This document shows, one piece after another, positions 40,647-49,501 of a DNA stretch of 64,000 nt. How positions within the stretch are numbered: the stretch's first letter is position 1; the number at the start of each line of letters is the position of its first letter. Both the position numbers and the translations under genes were made by a program. Source of the stretch: Oscillospiraceae bacterium (GTDB taxonomy: Bacteria; Bacillota; Clostridia; Oscillospirales; Oscillospiraceae); assembly GCA_015068035.1 (NCBI GenBank), contig SVLI01000005.1, positions 94,952 through 158,951 of the forward strand, in the 5' to 3' direction. The notes beneath the pieces are model-generated. The model had not been told where the DNA came from, made no database searches, and saw only the letters and a list, made by a program, of their open reading frames with translations.

Positions 40647-40711
40647 TTGACTGACTTTGACTAACTTTGACCTTACGCCTATATAATAGTCAATAAAGGT
40701 CAAATTAGCAA
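40647..40711 (-). promoter_or_regulatory. ctsR promoter with two CtsR operator clusters
   Basis: Minus strand -35 TTGCTA (40706-40711), 17-base spacer, -10 TATTAT (40683-40688). One heptad pair, AGTCAATAAAGGTCAAA on the plus strand (40688-40704), fills the spacer. A second cluster of three heptads, GGTCAAA and two AGTCAA-type units on the minus strand (40647-40672), lies downstream of the start point. Confidence 0.85.
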
Positions 40712-40843
40712 TCGACGTTAGAGAGTGCTAATCCTGATTACAGGCGATCTCGTGCAAATAGCGCCTTGAAAACTCTGTTTTTCAAACGTATGCGCCGAAT
40801 TTCGCGAAATTTTATAGTTTTTTAGATATCTGAAAAATTCCAT

Positions 40844-40871
40844 TTGCTTTTTCAGCAGTTTATGTTACAAT
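40844..40871 (+). promoter_or_regulatory. Promoter of the ferredoxin gene
   Basis: TTGCTT (40844-40849), 16-base spacer, TACAAT (40866-40871). The 40.71-40.84 kb stretch between it and the ctsR promoter is AT-rich and holds nothing else. Confidence 0.65.
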
Positions 40872-40934
40872 ACATGCTGTACATTTGCCCGAAAGGGTTT
40901 AGCTTTCATCAAGATCAATATGGAGGAAAGAAAA

Positions 40935-41105
40935 ATGGCATTTGTTATCAAGGGCGGCTGCGTTTGCTGCGGTTCCTGCGCGGGCACCTGCCCGGCCGGC
41001 GCGATCTCCGAGGGCGACGGCATCTATGTCATCGATCAGGACACCTGCCTTGGCTGCGGCGCCTGCGCTGGCGCTTGCCCCACCGGTGCGATCGAGGAGG
41101 AGTAA
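40935..41105 (+). CDS. 2[4Fe-4S] clostridial-type ferredoxin
   Basis: 56 residues, the classical size. Two CxxCxxCxxxCP motifs: CVCCGSCAGTCP and CLGCGACAGACP. It carries electrons between oxidoreductases in the cytoplasm, for example hydrogenase, PFOR or electron-bifurcating Bcd-Etf. Start chosen at 40935 by TGGAGGAAAG. Monocistronic, with own promoter and terminator. Confidence 0.95.
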   Translation: MAFVIKGGCVCCGSCAGTCPAGAISEGDGIYVIDQDTCLGCGACAGACPTGAIEEE

Positions 41106-41116
41106 ATCTCCGAACC

Positions 41117-41150
41117 AGAAAAGCCTCCGGCCTTTGCCGGGGGCTTTTCT
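41117..41150 (+). terminator. Terminator of the ferredoxin gene
   Basis: Stem AGAAAAGCC..CCGG / CCGG..GGCTTTTCT followed by ACTATCCTTT. Confidence 0.75.
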
Positions 41151-41275
41151 ACTATCCTTTATCATTTTGATGTTTGCCGCTGCGTTTTCCGCGCGCCTTG
41201 CGGGAGAGGGGAACTGTCCCTTGCGGGCGCGGGTGATGGATTCGCGCGGATTTGTTTGGAAAGGGGAGCGCGGCT

Positions 41276-42019
41276 TTGAGCGGAGAAAGGCAAACCCCGA
41301 ATCGTGGAGCGGATGCCCTGTATCCGGGCGGGCCGCGGTTTTTCGATGCCCCGGGCGTGTTCCGCGTGAGCACGGACAGCGTTTTGCTTGCAGACTTTGC
41401 CTCTGCGGGGAATGCATTGCGCATTCTCGACCTCGGCTGCGGGGGCGGCACGCTGATGATCCTGCTGGCGGAGAGAGCGCCCAGCGCAAAGCTGGACGGG
41501 GTGGAGATCAATCCCGAAGCGGCTTCACTCTGCCGGAGGAATATTGCGGAAAACGGATTGGAAGCGCGCTGCCGCGTCATCGAGGGCGACCTGCGCGATG
41601 CAAGTGCGCTGCCGTCTGCCGGCGGCTATGACCTGGTCGTGTCCAACCCGCCCTACTTCGCTTCCGGAAGCGGACGGCAGTCGCCCGACGATCGCCGCGC
41701 CGCCGCGCGCAGTGAGGATAGCTGCTCGCTTTCGGAGCTTTGCGCCGCCGCGCGCCGCTTAACGCGTTGGGGCGGCCTGTTCGCGCTGGTGCACCGGCCC
41801 GAGCGCATGAGCGAAGTGCTCTGCGCGATGTCCGCTGCGGGGCTTGAGCCGAAGCGCCTGCGCATGGTGCAGCATCAGGCGCACAAAGCGCCGAGCCTGT
41901 TCCTTGCGGAGGGACGGCGCGGCGGGAAACCGGGATTGGAGATTTTGCCGCCGCTGCTGCTCGCGGACGAGGCGGGGCGGGATTCTGAGGAGATCGATCG
42001 CATTTATCACAGGAGGTAG
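41276..42019 (+). CDS. trmN6: tRNA1(Val) (adenine-37-N6)-methyltransferase
   Basis: 247 residues from a TTG at 41276 with GGGGAG seven bases upstream. Family start RFFDAPGVFRVSTDSVLLAD, SAM motif ILDLGCGGGTL, and the NPPYF motif (residues ~120-126) for adenine N6 methylation. It modifies A37 of a tRNA. It is followed at four bases by rsmI, the usual yabB-rsmI order in Bacillota. Confidence 0.88.
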   Translation: MSGERQTPNRGADALYPGGPRFFDAPGVFRVSTDSVLLADFASAGNALRILDLGCGGGTLMILLAERAPSAKLDGVEINPEAASLCRRNIAENGLEARCRVIEGDLRDASALPSAGGYDLVVSNPPYFASGSGRQSPDDRRAAARSEDSCSLSELCAAARRLTRWGGLFALVHRPERMSEVLCAMSAAGLEPKRLRMVQHQAHKAPSLFLAEGRRGGKPGLEILPPLLLADEAGRDSEEIDRIYHRR

Positions 42020-42022
42020 CCT

Positions 42023-42853
42023 ATGTCCGGAACGCTGTATCTGGTCGGAACGCCGATCGGGAATTTGGGTGATATATCGCCGCGCGCGCTTGAAACCTTG
42101 CAGACGGTGGACTTCGTCGCCGCGGAGGATACGCGCGTGAGCGGGAAGCTGCTCAATTATTTTGAAATCAAGAAACCGCTGGTGAGCTATCACGAGCATA
42201 ACCGCGCCTCGGCGGGCGCGCGCATTCTCGAGCGCCTGCTCGCGGGGGAGAGCTGCGCACTCGTCACGGACGCCGGGATGCCCGCCGTGTCCGACCCCGG
42301 GGAGGATCTGGTGCGCCAGTGCGCCGAGGCGGGTGTGACGGTTGCGTCCGTGCCCGGCCCCTGTGCCGCCGTCACAGCGCTGGCCATGAGCGGCCTGCCG
42401 ACGGGGCGATTTTGCTTCGAGGGCTTCCTCTCCGTAACGAAGGGCAAGCGCCTTGCGCATCTGGAGTCTCTGCGCGACGAGAAGCGCACGATGATTTTCT
42501 ATGAAGCGCCGCACAAGCTGCTGCGCACGCTGCAGGATATGTACGAGGCCTTTGGTGACCGCCAGCTTGCGCTCTGCCGCGAGATGACAAAGCTGCACGA
42601 GGAGTGTATCCGCACGACGCTTGCCGTGGCTGCCGCGCGCTATGCGGAGGAAACGCCGCGCGGGGAGTTTGTGCTGATCGTCGCGGGCACGCCGGAGGAA
42701 AGCGGCCCTGCCGTCACACAGGAGGAGGCGCTGCGGCTCGTCGCGCAGTATCGTGCGGAGGGGCGTCCGCTCAAGGAGGCCTGCCGCATGGCGGCCGCGG
42801 AAACGGGCTTTGCCAAAAACGAGCTTTACAGTCTGGCGGTGGAGCAGGACTGA
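42023..42853 (+). CDS. rsmI: 16S rRNA (cytidine-1402-2'-O)-methyltransferase
   Basis: 276 residues. Tetrapyrrole-methylase fold with the family start LYLVGTPIGNLGDISPRALE, the AEDTR and SYHEHNR motifs, DAGMPAVSDPGEDLVR and GFLS. It methylates C1402 in the ribosomal decoding centre. Stop overlaps the start of the AAG gene (TGATG). Confidence 0.95.
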   Translation: MSGTLYLVGTPIGNLGDISPRALETLQTVDFVAAEDTRVSGKLLNYFEIKKPLVSYHEHNRASAGARILERLLAGESCALVTDAGMPAVSDPGEDLVRQCAEAGVTVASVPGPCAAVTALAMSGLPTGRFCFEGFLSVTKGKRLAHLESLRDEKRTMIFYEAPHKLLRTLQDMYEAFGDRQLALCREMTKLHEECIRTTLAVAAARYAEETPRGEFVLIVAGTPEESGPAVTQEEALRLVAQYRAEGRPLKEACRMAAAETGFAKNELYSLAVEQD

Positions 42854-43437
42854 TGCTCACGCGGGACTTTTTCGCATTGGACGCGCTGGAGCTCAGCCGC
42901 CGTCTGCTCGGCTGCACGCTGCGCCATGTGACGCCGGAGGGCGTGACGGCGGGGCGCATCGTGGAGACGGAGGCCTATTGCGGCGAGACGGACGCCGCGG
43001 CCCATTCCTATAAACGCCGCGCGCCGGACGGCAGAACCTCGGTCATGTACGGCCCGGGCGGCTTTGCCTATGTGTATTTGATTTACGGCATCCATAGCTG
43101 CATGAATGTCGTCTGTGCGGGCGAGGGGAACCCGCAGGCCGTGCTCATCCGCGCGCTGGAGCCCCTTGAGGGAATCGAACTGATGCGTGCGCGCCGGAAG
43201 CGGGAGAAGATAACGGAGCTCTGCTCCGGCCCGGGCAAGCTCTGTGCCGCGATGGGGATTGACCGAAGCTGCTACGGGCTGGATCTGCTGGGTGACACGC
43301 TGAGCATCACGCCCGGTGAGCCGGTTGCCGAGGAACAGATCGGCGTTTCCGCGCGCATCGGCATTGCCTATGCGGGCGAAGCGGCGGATTATCCCTGGCG
43401 CTTCTTCCTGCGCGGCAACCCAAACGTCTCAAAATGA
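42853..43437 (+). CDS. 3-methyladenine DNA glycosylase (AAG/MPG family)
   Basis: 194 residues. The catalytic segment IVETEAYCGETDAAAHSYK contains the general base Glu, followed by MYGPGGFAYVYLIYGIHSCM and SGPGKLCAAMGI. It excises alkylated purines such as 3-methyladenine and hypoxanthine. It begins inside the rsmI stop codon, so it is the third gene of a trmN6-rsmI-AAG operon. Confidence 0.93.
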   Translation: MLTRDFFALDALELSRRLLGCTLRHVTPEGVTAGRIVETEAYCGETDAAAHSYKRRAPDGRTSVMYGPGGFAYVYLIYGIHSCMNVVCAGEGNPQAVLIRALEPLEGIELMRARRKREKITELCSGPGKLCAAMGIDRSCYGLDLLGDTLSITPGEPVAEEQIGVSARIGIAYAGEAADYPWRFFLRGNPNVSK

Positions 43438-43448
43438 ATAAAAAAGGG

Positions 43449-43478
43449 GAGACGCAGCGTTTCGCTGCGTCTCTTTTT
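43449..43478 (+). terminator. Terminator of the trmN6-rsmI-AAG operon
   Basis: 11-bp stem GAGACGCAGCG / CGCTGCGTCTC with a TTT loop and T5 tail. Confidence 0.9.
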
Positions 43479-43583
43479 GTCCTCCGCGCCCGCCCAAATC
43501 CTTTTTTCATCAAGCCCATGTTGCACCAAGCCTTTTGTGCAAAGTCCATTTTGCATCCAAACCCCTGTTTTCGCCGGACGCGA

Positions 43584-43626
43584 AGACAGAGGGAGACGCT
43601 GCGTTTCGCGGCGTCTCCCTCTGTCT
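43584..43626 (-). terminator. Long hairpin at the tyrS 3' end
   Basis: 16-bp perfect stem AGACAGAGGGAGACGC and complement with an 11-base loop, just after the tyrS stop. It lacks a T-run. Its core GGAGACGC.GCGTTTCGC is also found in the hairpin at 43449. Confidence 0.6.
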
Positions 43627-43648
43627 ATATTGGTTTTCCGCAGCCGGC

Positions 43649-44872
43649 TTATTTCAGCACGATACGGGCGTAGTTCTTCTTTCCGCGGCGGAGCAGCACA
43701 CCCTCGCGCAGCTCATCGGCAGAGAACGCGTGGTTCGTGTCCGTGATTTTCGCGTCGTTCGCCGTCACGCCGCCCTGCTGGACATTGCGGCGGGCGTCGC
43801 CGCGGCTGGGGCAGAGTCCGGCCTTGACGAGCAGGGAAAGCACATCGGCCTTGCCATCCGTCAGCTCGGCTTCCGTCAGCTCGGTGACAGGCATATCGGA
43901 AGCGGCGCCGCCGCCACCGAAGAGCGCCTTCGCGCTCGCCTCGGCCTTGACGGCCTCTTCCTCGCCGTGCACCATCTTGGTCAGCTCGAAAGCGAGAATT
44001 TCCTTGGCGCGGTTGAGCTCGCTGCCCTCCCAGCCGTCCATCGCGTCGATCTGCTCCAGCGGCAGGAAGGTCAGCATGCGGATGCACTTCATCACGTCCG
44101 CATCGCCGACGTTGCGCCAGTACTGATAGAACTCAAAGGGCGAGGTCTTGTTCGCGTCAAGCCAAACGGCGTTGCCGGCGGTCTTGCCCATCTTCTTGCC
44201 CTGAGAATCGGTCAAAAGGGTGATGGTCATGGCGTGCGCATCCTTGCCGAGCTTTTTGCGGATCAGCTCCGTGCCGCCGAGCATGTTGCTCCACTGATCG
44301 TCGCCGCCGAACTGCATGTTGCAGCCATAGGTCTTGAACAGGTGATAGAAGTCGTAGGACTGCATGATCATGTAGTTGAACTCCAAAAAGCTCAGACCCT
44401 TTTCCATGCGCTGCTTGTAGCACTCCGCGCGCAGCATGTTGTTCACGGAGAAGCAGGCGCCGACCTCGCGCAGCATCTCGACATAGTTCAGGCCGAGAAG
44501 CCAGTCGGCGTTGTTGATCATCATGGCCTTGCCCTCACCGAAGTCGATGAAGCGCTCCATCTGGCGCTTGAAGCACTCGGCGTTGTGGTCAATGTCCTCT
44601 TTCGTGAGCATCTTGCGCATGTCGGTGCGGCCGGAGGGGTCGCCGATCATGGTGGTGCCGCCGCCGATCAGGGCGATGGGGCGGTTGCCGGCCTGCTGCA
44701 GACGCTTCATGAGCGTCAGCGCCATAAAGTGACCTGCGGTCAGCGAATCGGCCGTGCAGTCAAAGCCGATGTAAAAGGTGGCCTTACCCGCGTTGACCAT
44801 CTCGCGGATTTCTTCCTCGTTTGTGACCTGCGCGATCAGGCCGCGTGCGATCAGTTCTTCATAAATTCCCAT
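43649..44872 (-). CDS. tyrS: Tyrosyl-tRNA synthetase
   Basis: 407 residues from the ATG at 44872. FYIGFDCTADSLTAGHFMAL holds the HIGH-like site (here TAGH), followed by IGGGTTMIGDPSGRTDMR, then QFGGDDQWSNMLGG and KKMGKTAGNAVWLD as the KMSKS-equivalent loop. A C-terminal S4 domain begins near residue 340. It charges tRNA-Tyr. It lies seven bases after the C_GCAxxG gene, so there is no room for a T-box leader. Confidence 0.95.
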   Translation of the reverse strand: MGIYEELIARGLIAQVTNEEEIREMVNAGKATFYIGFDCTADSLTAGHFMALTLMKRLQQAGNRPIALIGGGTTMIGDPSGRTDMRKMLTKEDIDHNAECFKRQMERFIDFGEGKAMMINNADWLLGLNYVEMLREVGACFSVNNMLRAECYKQRMEKGLSFLEFNYMIMQSYDFYHLFKTYGCNMQFGGDDQWSNMLGGTELIRKKLGKDAHAMTITLLTDSQGKKMGKTAGNAVWLDANKTSPFEFYQYWRNVGDADVMKCIRMLTFLPLEQIDAMDGWEGSELNRAKEILAFELTKMVHGEEEAVKAEASAKALFGGGGAASDMPVTELTEAELTDGKADVLSLLVKAGLCPSRGDARRNVQQGGVTANDAKITDTNHAFSADELREGVLLRRGKKNYARIVLK

Positions 44873-44879
44873 TTTTCTC

Positions 44880-45302
44880 TCACTCCCCGCTGCGCGGCTT
44901 TGCGCAGCTGTTTTGCTTTTGAATAAATTTTTCCGCGCATTCCGCGCCGAACTCAATATATTTCTCACAGTTGTCACGTCCGCATTCGGCCGTGAGCTCG
45001 TCACACATCATTGTGCCGAACTCCGCGATAAATGCCTGTTCAAATTCCCGTCCCAGATCCACCATGGCGGGCTTTTCCTCGGCGGGATTCGTTCCTTCGC
45101 TGCAGCAGTAGCTAATGGCCATCAGGCCGCCGGTGACAGCGCCGCAGACGCTGCCGCACAGCACGCCGCCGCCGAAGCCGTAGCCGAGCTTCACGCCGGT
45201 GATTTCCGGCAGACCGGTGTATTCTCCCAGTGCGCACAAAACGCTCTGGCAGCAGTTCATGCCGGCCTTGCGGCAAACAGCCGTCCGTTCTTTCATATCC
45301 AT
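44880..45302 (-). CDS. C_GCAxxG_C_C family redox protein
   Basis: 140 residues from the ATG at 45302 (AAGGAG upstream). The pattern NCCQSVLCAL, GFGGGVLCGSVCGAVTGG then a C-terminal C..C (MMCDELTAECGRDNC) is the C_GCAxxG_C_C family PF09719, a cysteine-rich protein common in anaerobes and presumed to bind a metal or carry redox thiols; function not established. Placed between recN and tyrS in one leftward string of genes. Confidence 0.85.
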   Translation of the reverse strand: MDMKERTAVCRKAGMNCCQSVLCALGEYTGLPEITGVKLGYGFGGGVLCGSVCGAVTGGLMAISYCCSEGTNPAEEKPAMVDLGREFEQAFIAEFGTMMCDELTAECGRDNCEKYIEFGAECAEKFIQKQNSCAKPRSGE

Positions 45303-45315
45303 TCGTATTCGCTCC

Positions 45316-47010
45316 TTATTCTTCGGGTGTGCCGCCCGATTTGCGCGTTTCGGATGCGCGCAGCAGTTCCTTTGCGCTCTCGAGCATGGCGGCGGTGGGG
45401 TTTTCGCCGCTTTGCAGCCGCGCGATCTCGCGCACGCGCCCCTCGCGGTCAAGCGGGAAGACCTTTGTGAAAGTGCGGCCGCCCGTTTCGCTTTTTTCAA
45501 TGGCATAATGCGCATCCGCCATCGCCGCGATCTGCGGCAGATGCGTCACGCACAGAACCTGCCTGTGTGCGGCAAGATCGCCCAGTTTTTCGCCCACGCG
45601 CTGCGCGGCGATGCCGGAAACGCCCGTGTCGATCTCGTCAAAAACCATGGCGGGCACGGGATCCTTCTGCGCAAAGACGCTTTTCATCGCCAGCATGATG
45701 CGGCTGAGCTCACCGCCGGATGCGATCTGCGCGATGCGGCCGGGCTTCTCGCCCGCGTTGGCGGACATGAGAAAGCGCACCTCGCAGTCCCCGTGCCGGT
45801 CAAAGCCCGGCTTGCCGGAAAGGGGAAGAATCTCCGCCTCAAAGCGAACGGAGGGCATGCGCAGCGCCGCAAGCTCGGCTTCAATGCGCTTTTGCAGTTC
45901 GGCCGCTGCCGCTGCGCGCTTTTCGCGCAGCACTTTTGCTTCTTTTCGCACGCGCGCTTCTGCTGCGGCAAGATCCTTTTCCAGCCGGAGCAAACGATCA
46001 TCGGCATATTCCAGATCGTCCAGCTGCGCGCGGCATTCCTCCATGTAAGCGAGCAACTCCGCCTCATCGCGGCCGTATTTCTTGCGCAGCTTGCGCAAGG
46101 TTGAAAGCCGGCTTTCCAGCCGGTCGTATTCCTCGGGAGAGAAGTCCAGCTCCGCGCGTGTTTCGCGCACGCGCTCAGCCGCGTCCTCCAAAAGATAGCG
46201 CGCGTCTGTGACGAGTCTTGCCGCCTCGCCCAGCGAGGGCGCCCAGGCTTGTGCCCGGTCCAGCAGGTCGCCTGCCTCGGAGGACAGGGAGATCGCGGAG
46301 TCCTCCGCCGCGTAGAGCAGCGTATAGCTCTCATCGAGCGCCTCCGTGAGCCTGCCCGCGTTTTTCAACAGCTCACGCCGCGCCTCAAGCGCGGCTTCCT
46401 CGCCCTCGGCGAGCTCTGCGCTCTCCAGCTCGGAAAGCGCTGCGCGCAGGCGCTCCGTGCGGTATTCCTTTTCCGCCTCGTCCATCGTCAGCCGTTCCAT
46501 CTCCGCTGCGATGGACTGCCAGGCACGGTATTGCTCGGCATAAGCCTCCAGCTCCGGCAAAAGGCCGGCAAAGCGATCGAGATATTCCCTGTGCCGCGCC
46601 TCGTCCATAAGCTGCCGCCCGTCGTTCTGACCGTGGATGTCCAGCAGGAACGAGCCGAGCTCGCGCAGCTGCGCTGCCGTAACAGGCACACCGCAAACGC
46701 GGCAGCTGCTCTTGCCGTCGGCGCTGATGCGCCGCTGCAAAATCAGCTCGTCACCCTCGGGCTCGATGTCGTTTTCCATGCACCAGTCCAGCGCATTGTC
46801 CGAGGTGAACACCGCCGTGACAACGGCCTTTTCCGCGCCGCTTCGCACAAGCGTGCGGCTGACGCGCCCGCCGAGCACAGCGTCCAGCGCGTCAATCACG
46901 ATGGATTTGCCCGCGCCGGTTTCACCGGTGAGAATGTTGAGGCCCGGAGAGAATTCCACATCCGTGCGCTCGATCACGGCGATATTTTCGATATGCAGAT
47001 CTTTCAGCAC
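45316..47010 (-). CDS. recN: DNA repair ATPase RecN
   Basis: 564 residues, GTG start at 47010 with AAGGAGGGG upstream. SMC-like: Walker A NILTGETGAGKS at ~30, long coiled-coil arms between ~160 and ~370, and the C-terminal lobe with SGGELSRIMLAMK signature and VFDEIDTGVSG Walker B. It acts in recombinational repair of double-strand breaks. It follows the propeller gene by 34 bp and precedes the C_GCAxxG gene. Confidence 0.96.
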   Translation of the reverse strand: MLKDLHIENIAVIERTDVEFSPGLNILTGETGAGKSIVIDALDAVLGGRVSRTLVRSGAEKAVVTAVFTSDNALDWCMENDIEPEGDELILQRRISADGKSSCRVCGVPVTAAQLRELGSFLLDIHGQNDGRQLMDEARHREYLDRFAGLLPELEAYAEQYRAWQSIAAEMERLTMDEAEKEYRTERLRAALSELESAELAEGEEAALEARRELLKNAGRLTEALDESYTLLYAAEDSAISLSSEAGDLLDRAQAWAPSLGEAARLVTDARYLLEDAAERVRETRAELDFSPEEYDRLESRLSTLRKLRKKYGRDEAELLAYMEECRAQLDDLEYADDRLLRLEKDLAAAEARVRKEAKVLREKRAAAAAELQKRIEAELAALRMPSVRFEAEILPLSGKPGFDRHGDCEVRFLMSANAGEKPGRIAQIASGGELSRIMLAMKSVFAQKDPVPAMVFDEIDTGVSGIAAQRVGEKLGDLAAHRQVLCVTHLPQIAAMADAHYAIEKSETGGRTFTKVFPLDREGRVREIARLQSGENPTAAMLESAKELLRASETRKSGGTPEE

Positions 47011-47044
47011 GGACTGCCCCTCCTTTGCGCCGCAAAATGGCGCT

Positions 47045-48847
47045 TTATTTCATATTTACGCCCCATATGCCGTTGTTGCGTGTGCCGACCACGACCGTGT
47101 TTTCAAAGATCGCGGGGCTTGCTTCGACGTTGCTGCCGAGATTCATGAAATCAAGCATCTCACCGGTCAGACCGTCGAGCAGATACATATAGCCGCCGGA
47201 GGTGCAGTAGATCAGATAGCCCTTGCCGTCTTTCGTGTAAAACGCGGTCGGACTGCTCCAGCTGTAAACCTGTGTTTCTACGTTCCAAACCTGTTCGCCG
47301 GTTTCCTTGTTGAGTGCAACGAGCCAGCCGGCCGCAGGCGTCGGATAGCGGCTGACCGGGAAGAAGACCAGATCTTCCAGGTCATGTTTGCCCATGGCGG
47401 GGCTGCCCTGCACGCCGCCGGATACATCCTTCACGGTGTAGCAGCTATAGGAATGCTTCCAGACGATCTCGCCGGTCTCGGCGTCGATTTTCCAGATGGG
47501 GATTTCCGCCGTGTTGGTGCCGCGCCAGCCGTAATGGAAACTGGTGCTGACGTAGAGGTAGGGATGTCCGTTTTCCAGCTCGATCATGGGTGTTGCGTTG
47601 GAGTCATCCAGAATGTCCTGCGCCCAAACAACCTCCAGCGTGTTCAGATCCAGACAGATCAGGTTGCCGCCGTTGTCCGGCAGGAACAGATGCCCGCGCC
47701 ACACGGCGGCGCTGGCCTCAAAACCGAGCCAGCCGTAGCTGCGCGCGGCGCTGTAACGCCATTTGACGACTTCCGGCTCCATGCTCAGCGTGCCGGCGCT
47801 CTCGTCGTAATTCGTGTTCAGACGCAGCAGATAGAGAATGCCGCTCTCGCCCGGATAGATGAGCGTGTCCGTTTCCGCGTCCACAAGGGCGGAAGAGTCA
47901 AACATATGCCAGGCGCGCAGAGCAAAGTTGTCATACTGGCCGAACTCATAAAGGATGCTGCAGTCAAGCAGACTGATGATGAAAGCGTGGGAACCGCCGC
48001 GCGCGCTGTTGTAGCCGCTGCCGACGTAGAGAACCGGATAGCCGCGCGGATCGAGCGCGCCGGCGCCCTTGAAGGTGTAGCCGAGGTTGAGCGCGTCACG
48101 CGTTTTGCTGCCGGAGGTCAGCTCGTAGAAGTATACATAGCCGTCCATGGAGGCGTAGATCACTTCGGTGAGTGTGTCTTTTTCCTTGGCCCAGTCGTAC
48201 ATGTTCATATGCTGGCGCACTTCCTTCGGCCACTGGGCGATCAGCGGCTGACCCGTCCAGCCGTTGCCGGTCCAGGTGTAGCCGTCCGAGCTGGTCAGCG
48301 CGCCGGTGGGCGCATTCCAGTAGGTTCCGAATTCCTCGTCCCGCAGCTCGGCGTAGCCATAGGATCCGCCGTCGCGGAAGTTGTTCCCGCGGAAGGTGAG
48401 CACGCCGGGGAAATCGCTGTAATCCTCGCCGAGGCCGAAATCGATCGTCTGGTCGGAAACATAGTCGGCAATGCTCGCGAGGGTTTCGCCGTTTTTATAA
48501 ATCGCGGTCGCGCCGATGTATTTTCCCGGCTGGGTGGATTCCACCGCATACGGCGTGAATTCCGGCAGCGGCTGCCTGGTGGGGAGGATGATCTCCGGCA
48601 GCGTGATGCCTCCGGACTGTTCGCCGTTATCCGTCTCGCCGCCCTGCACATCGGGCGTAACGGAAACGGAAATGTCCGAACCCGGCTTGCCGTCCGGTGT
48701 TTTGCCCGGGCCAATGTCCGGCGCGACGGCGTTGATGTTCTTTCCGATCAGAACACCCAAAACCACGATCAGACAGACCAAAACAAGCGCGCCGACACCT
48801 TTTCCGGTGACGCTGCGCCGTTTTTTGTTCGTCGAATTATTGTTCAT
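47045..48847 (-). CDS. Membrane-anchored PQQ-like beta-propeller protein
   Basis: 600 residues. A basic N-terminus (NKKRRS) precedes one membrane segment at ~17-37, so the bulk is outside the cell. A proline-, glycine- and aspartate-rich linker leads to a propeller from ~110 on, with repeated blades such as ETGEIVWKHSYSC, LNKETGEQVWNVETQ, LVALNKE and LLDGLTGEMLDF, as in PQQ/BamB-like proteins. Catalytic PQQ residues are not recognised, so it is more likely a binding or scaffold protein. Its promoter diverges from the spoIIIA genes. Function unknown. Confidence 0.82.
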   Translation of the reverse strand: MNNNSTNKKRRSVTGKGVGALVLVCLIVVLGVLIGKNINAVAPDIGPGKTPDGKPGSDISVSVTPDVQGGETDNGEQSGGITLPEIILPTRQPLPEFTPYAVESTQPGKYIGATAIYKNGETLASIADYVSDQTIDFGLGEDYSDFPGVLTFRGNNFRDGGSYGYAELRDEEFGTYWNAPTGALTSSDGYTWTGNGWTGQPLIAQWPKEVRQHMNMYDWAKEKDTLTEVIYASMDGYVYFYELTSGSKTRDALNLGYTFKGAGALDPRGYPVLYVGSGYNSARGGSHAFIISLLDCSILYEFGQYDNFALRAWHMFDSSALVDAETDTLIYPGESGILYLLRLNTNYDESAGTLSMEPEVVKWRYSAARSYGWLGFEASAAVWRGHLFLPDNGGNLICLDLNTLEVVWAQDILDDSNATPMIELENGHPYLYVSTSFHYGWRGTNTAEIPIWKIDAETGEIVWKHSYSCYTVKDVSGGVQGSPAMGKHDLEDLVFFPVSRYPTPAAGWLVALNKETGEQVWNVETQVYSWSSPTAFYTKDGKGYLIYCTSGGYMYLLDGLTGEMLDFMNLGSNVEASPAIFENTVVVGTRNNGIWGVNMK

Positions 48848-48924
48848 GTTGAACCTCCGTGATGTCCTTGCCGGCCGGACAAAATGCAGCCGGCAAAATC
48901 AGGCAATTCTTATTTCAACTTGCT

Positions 48925-48953
48925 ATTATACAATGTCTTTCTAATAAAAGCAA
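48925..48953 (-). promoter_or_regulatory. Promoter of the propeller-recN-tyrS gene string
   Basis: Minus strand TTGCTT (48948-48953), 17-base spacer, TATAAT (48925-48930). Confidence 0.8.
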
Positions 48954-49303
48954 GTCCTTGCGCAGCGCCGGACTTTTCTGAATCCGCCCCGGACTTCGAT
49001 GCTTTGTTTCTCACTGTTTCGGGGGCTTTCGCTGCCGGAAACGGACTTTTGGCTTTTTTCGCCGCGGGGGTACCCGGGCCGCCTTTTCGCTGGGCGCAAA
49101 GCAGAGGGGGCGGGCCTTTTTTGCGCGGCGACCGAATCCACCCGCCGCCGGTGGGGCTGGTCTTTTTTGCTGTGCCGGGCCATATAGTGTTGTGGGACAG
49201 CCTGTATCGGCAAGGGAAGCCCGGGGCCGAAGCCCCCCACGCGGGGGACGGGTCCGAAGCCGCCCGGGCGGTATCGGCGATGTTTTTATACGGAGGGGAA
49301 AAC
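48954..49303. other. 350-bp GC-rich gap upstream of spoIIIAC
   Basis: No gene is credible here. Frames crossing it translate to proline- and glycine-rich sequence unlike SpoIIIAA or SpoIIIAB. CCCCCCACGCGGGGGACGGG-type self-complementary sequence lies at ~49230-49255. A sigma-E promoter for spoIIIAC must lie in it, but I cannot point to a convincing one. Confidence 0.6.
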
Positions 49304-49498
49304 ATGGACGTAGACCTGATTTTTAAGATCGCGGCGGTCGGAATCCTTGTGGCGGTGCTCAATCTGCTTTTGTCGCGCTCCGGGCGGGACGAGCAGGCAC
49401 TCATGACGACGATCGCGGGGCTTGTGGTTGTGCTGGTCATCATCGTGCGCGAGATCAGCGATCTCTTCACGCTGATCAAAAGCCTTTTCGGACTGTGA
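49304..49498 (+). CDS. spoIIIAC: Stage III sporulation protein AC
   Basis: 64 residues with two membrane segments: DLIFKIAAVGILVAVLNLLL and a second at ~36-55 (TTIAGLVVVLVIIVREI). This size and pattern match SpoIIIAC, part of the mother cell-forespore channel. Ribosome binding site CGGAGGGG. First gene of the operon in this window; AA and AB are missing upstream. Confidence 0.93.
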   Translation: MDVDLIFKIAAVGILVAVLNLLLSRSGRDEQALMTTIAGLVVVLVIIVREISDLFTLIKSLFGL

Positions 49499-49501
49499 AA
49501 A

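Noticed and set aside
44873..44879. T-box leader upstream of tyrS
   Set aside because: Only seven bases separate tyrS from the upstream gene, leaving no room for a leader.
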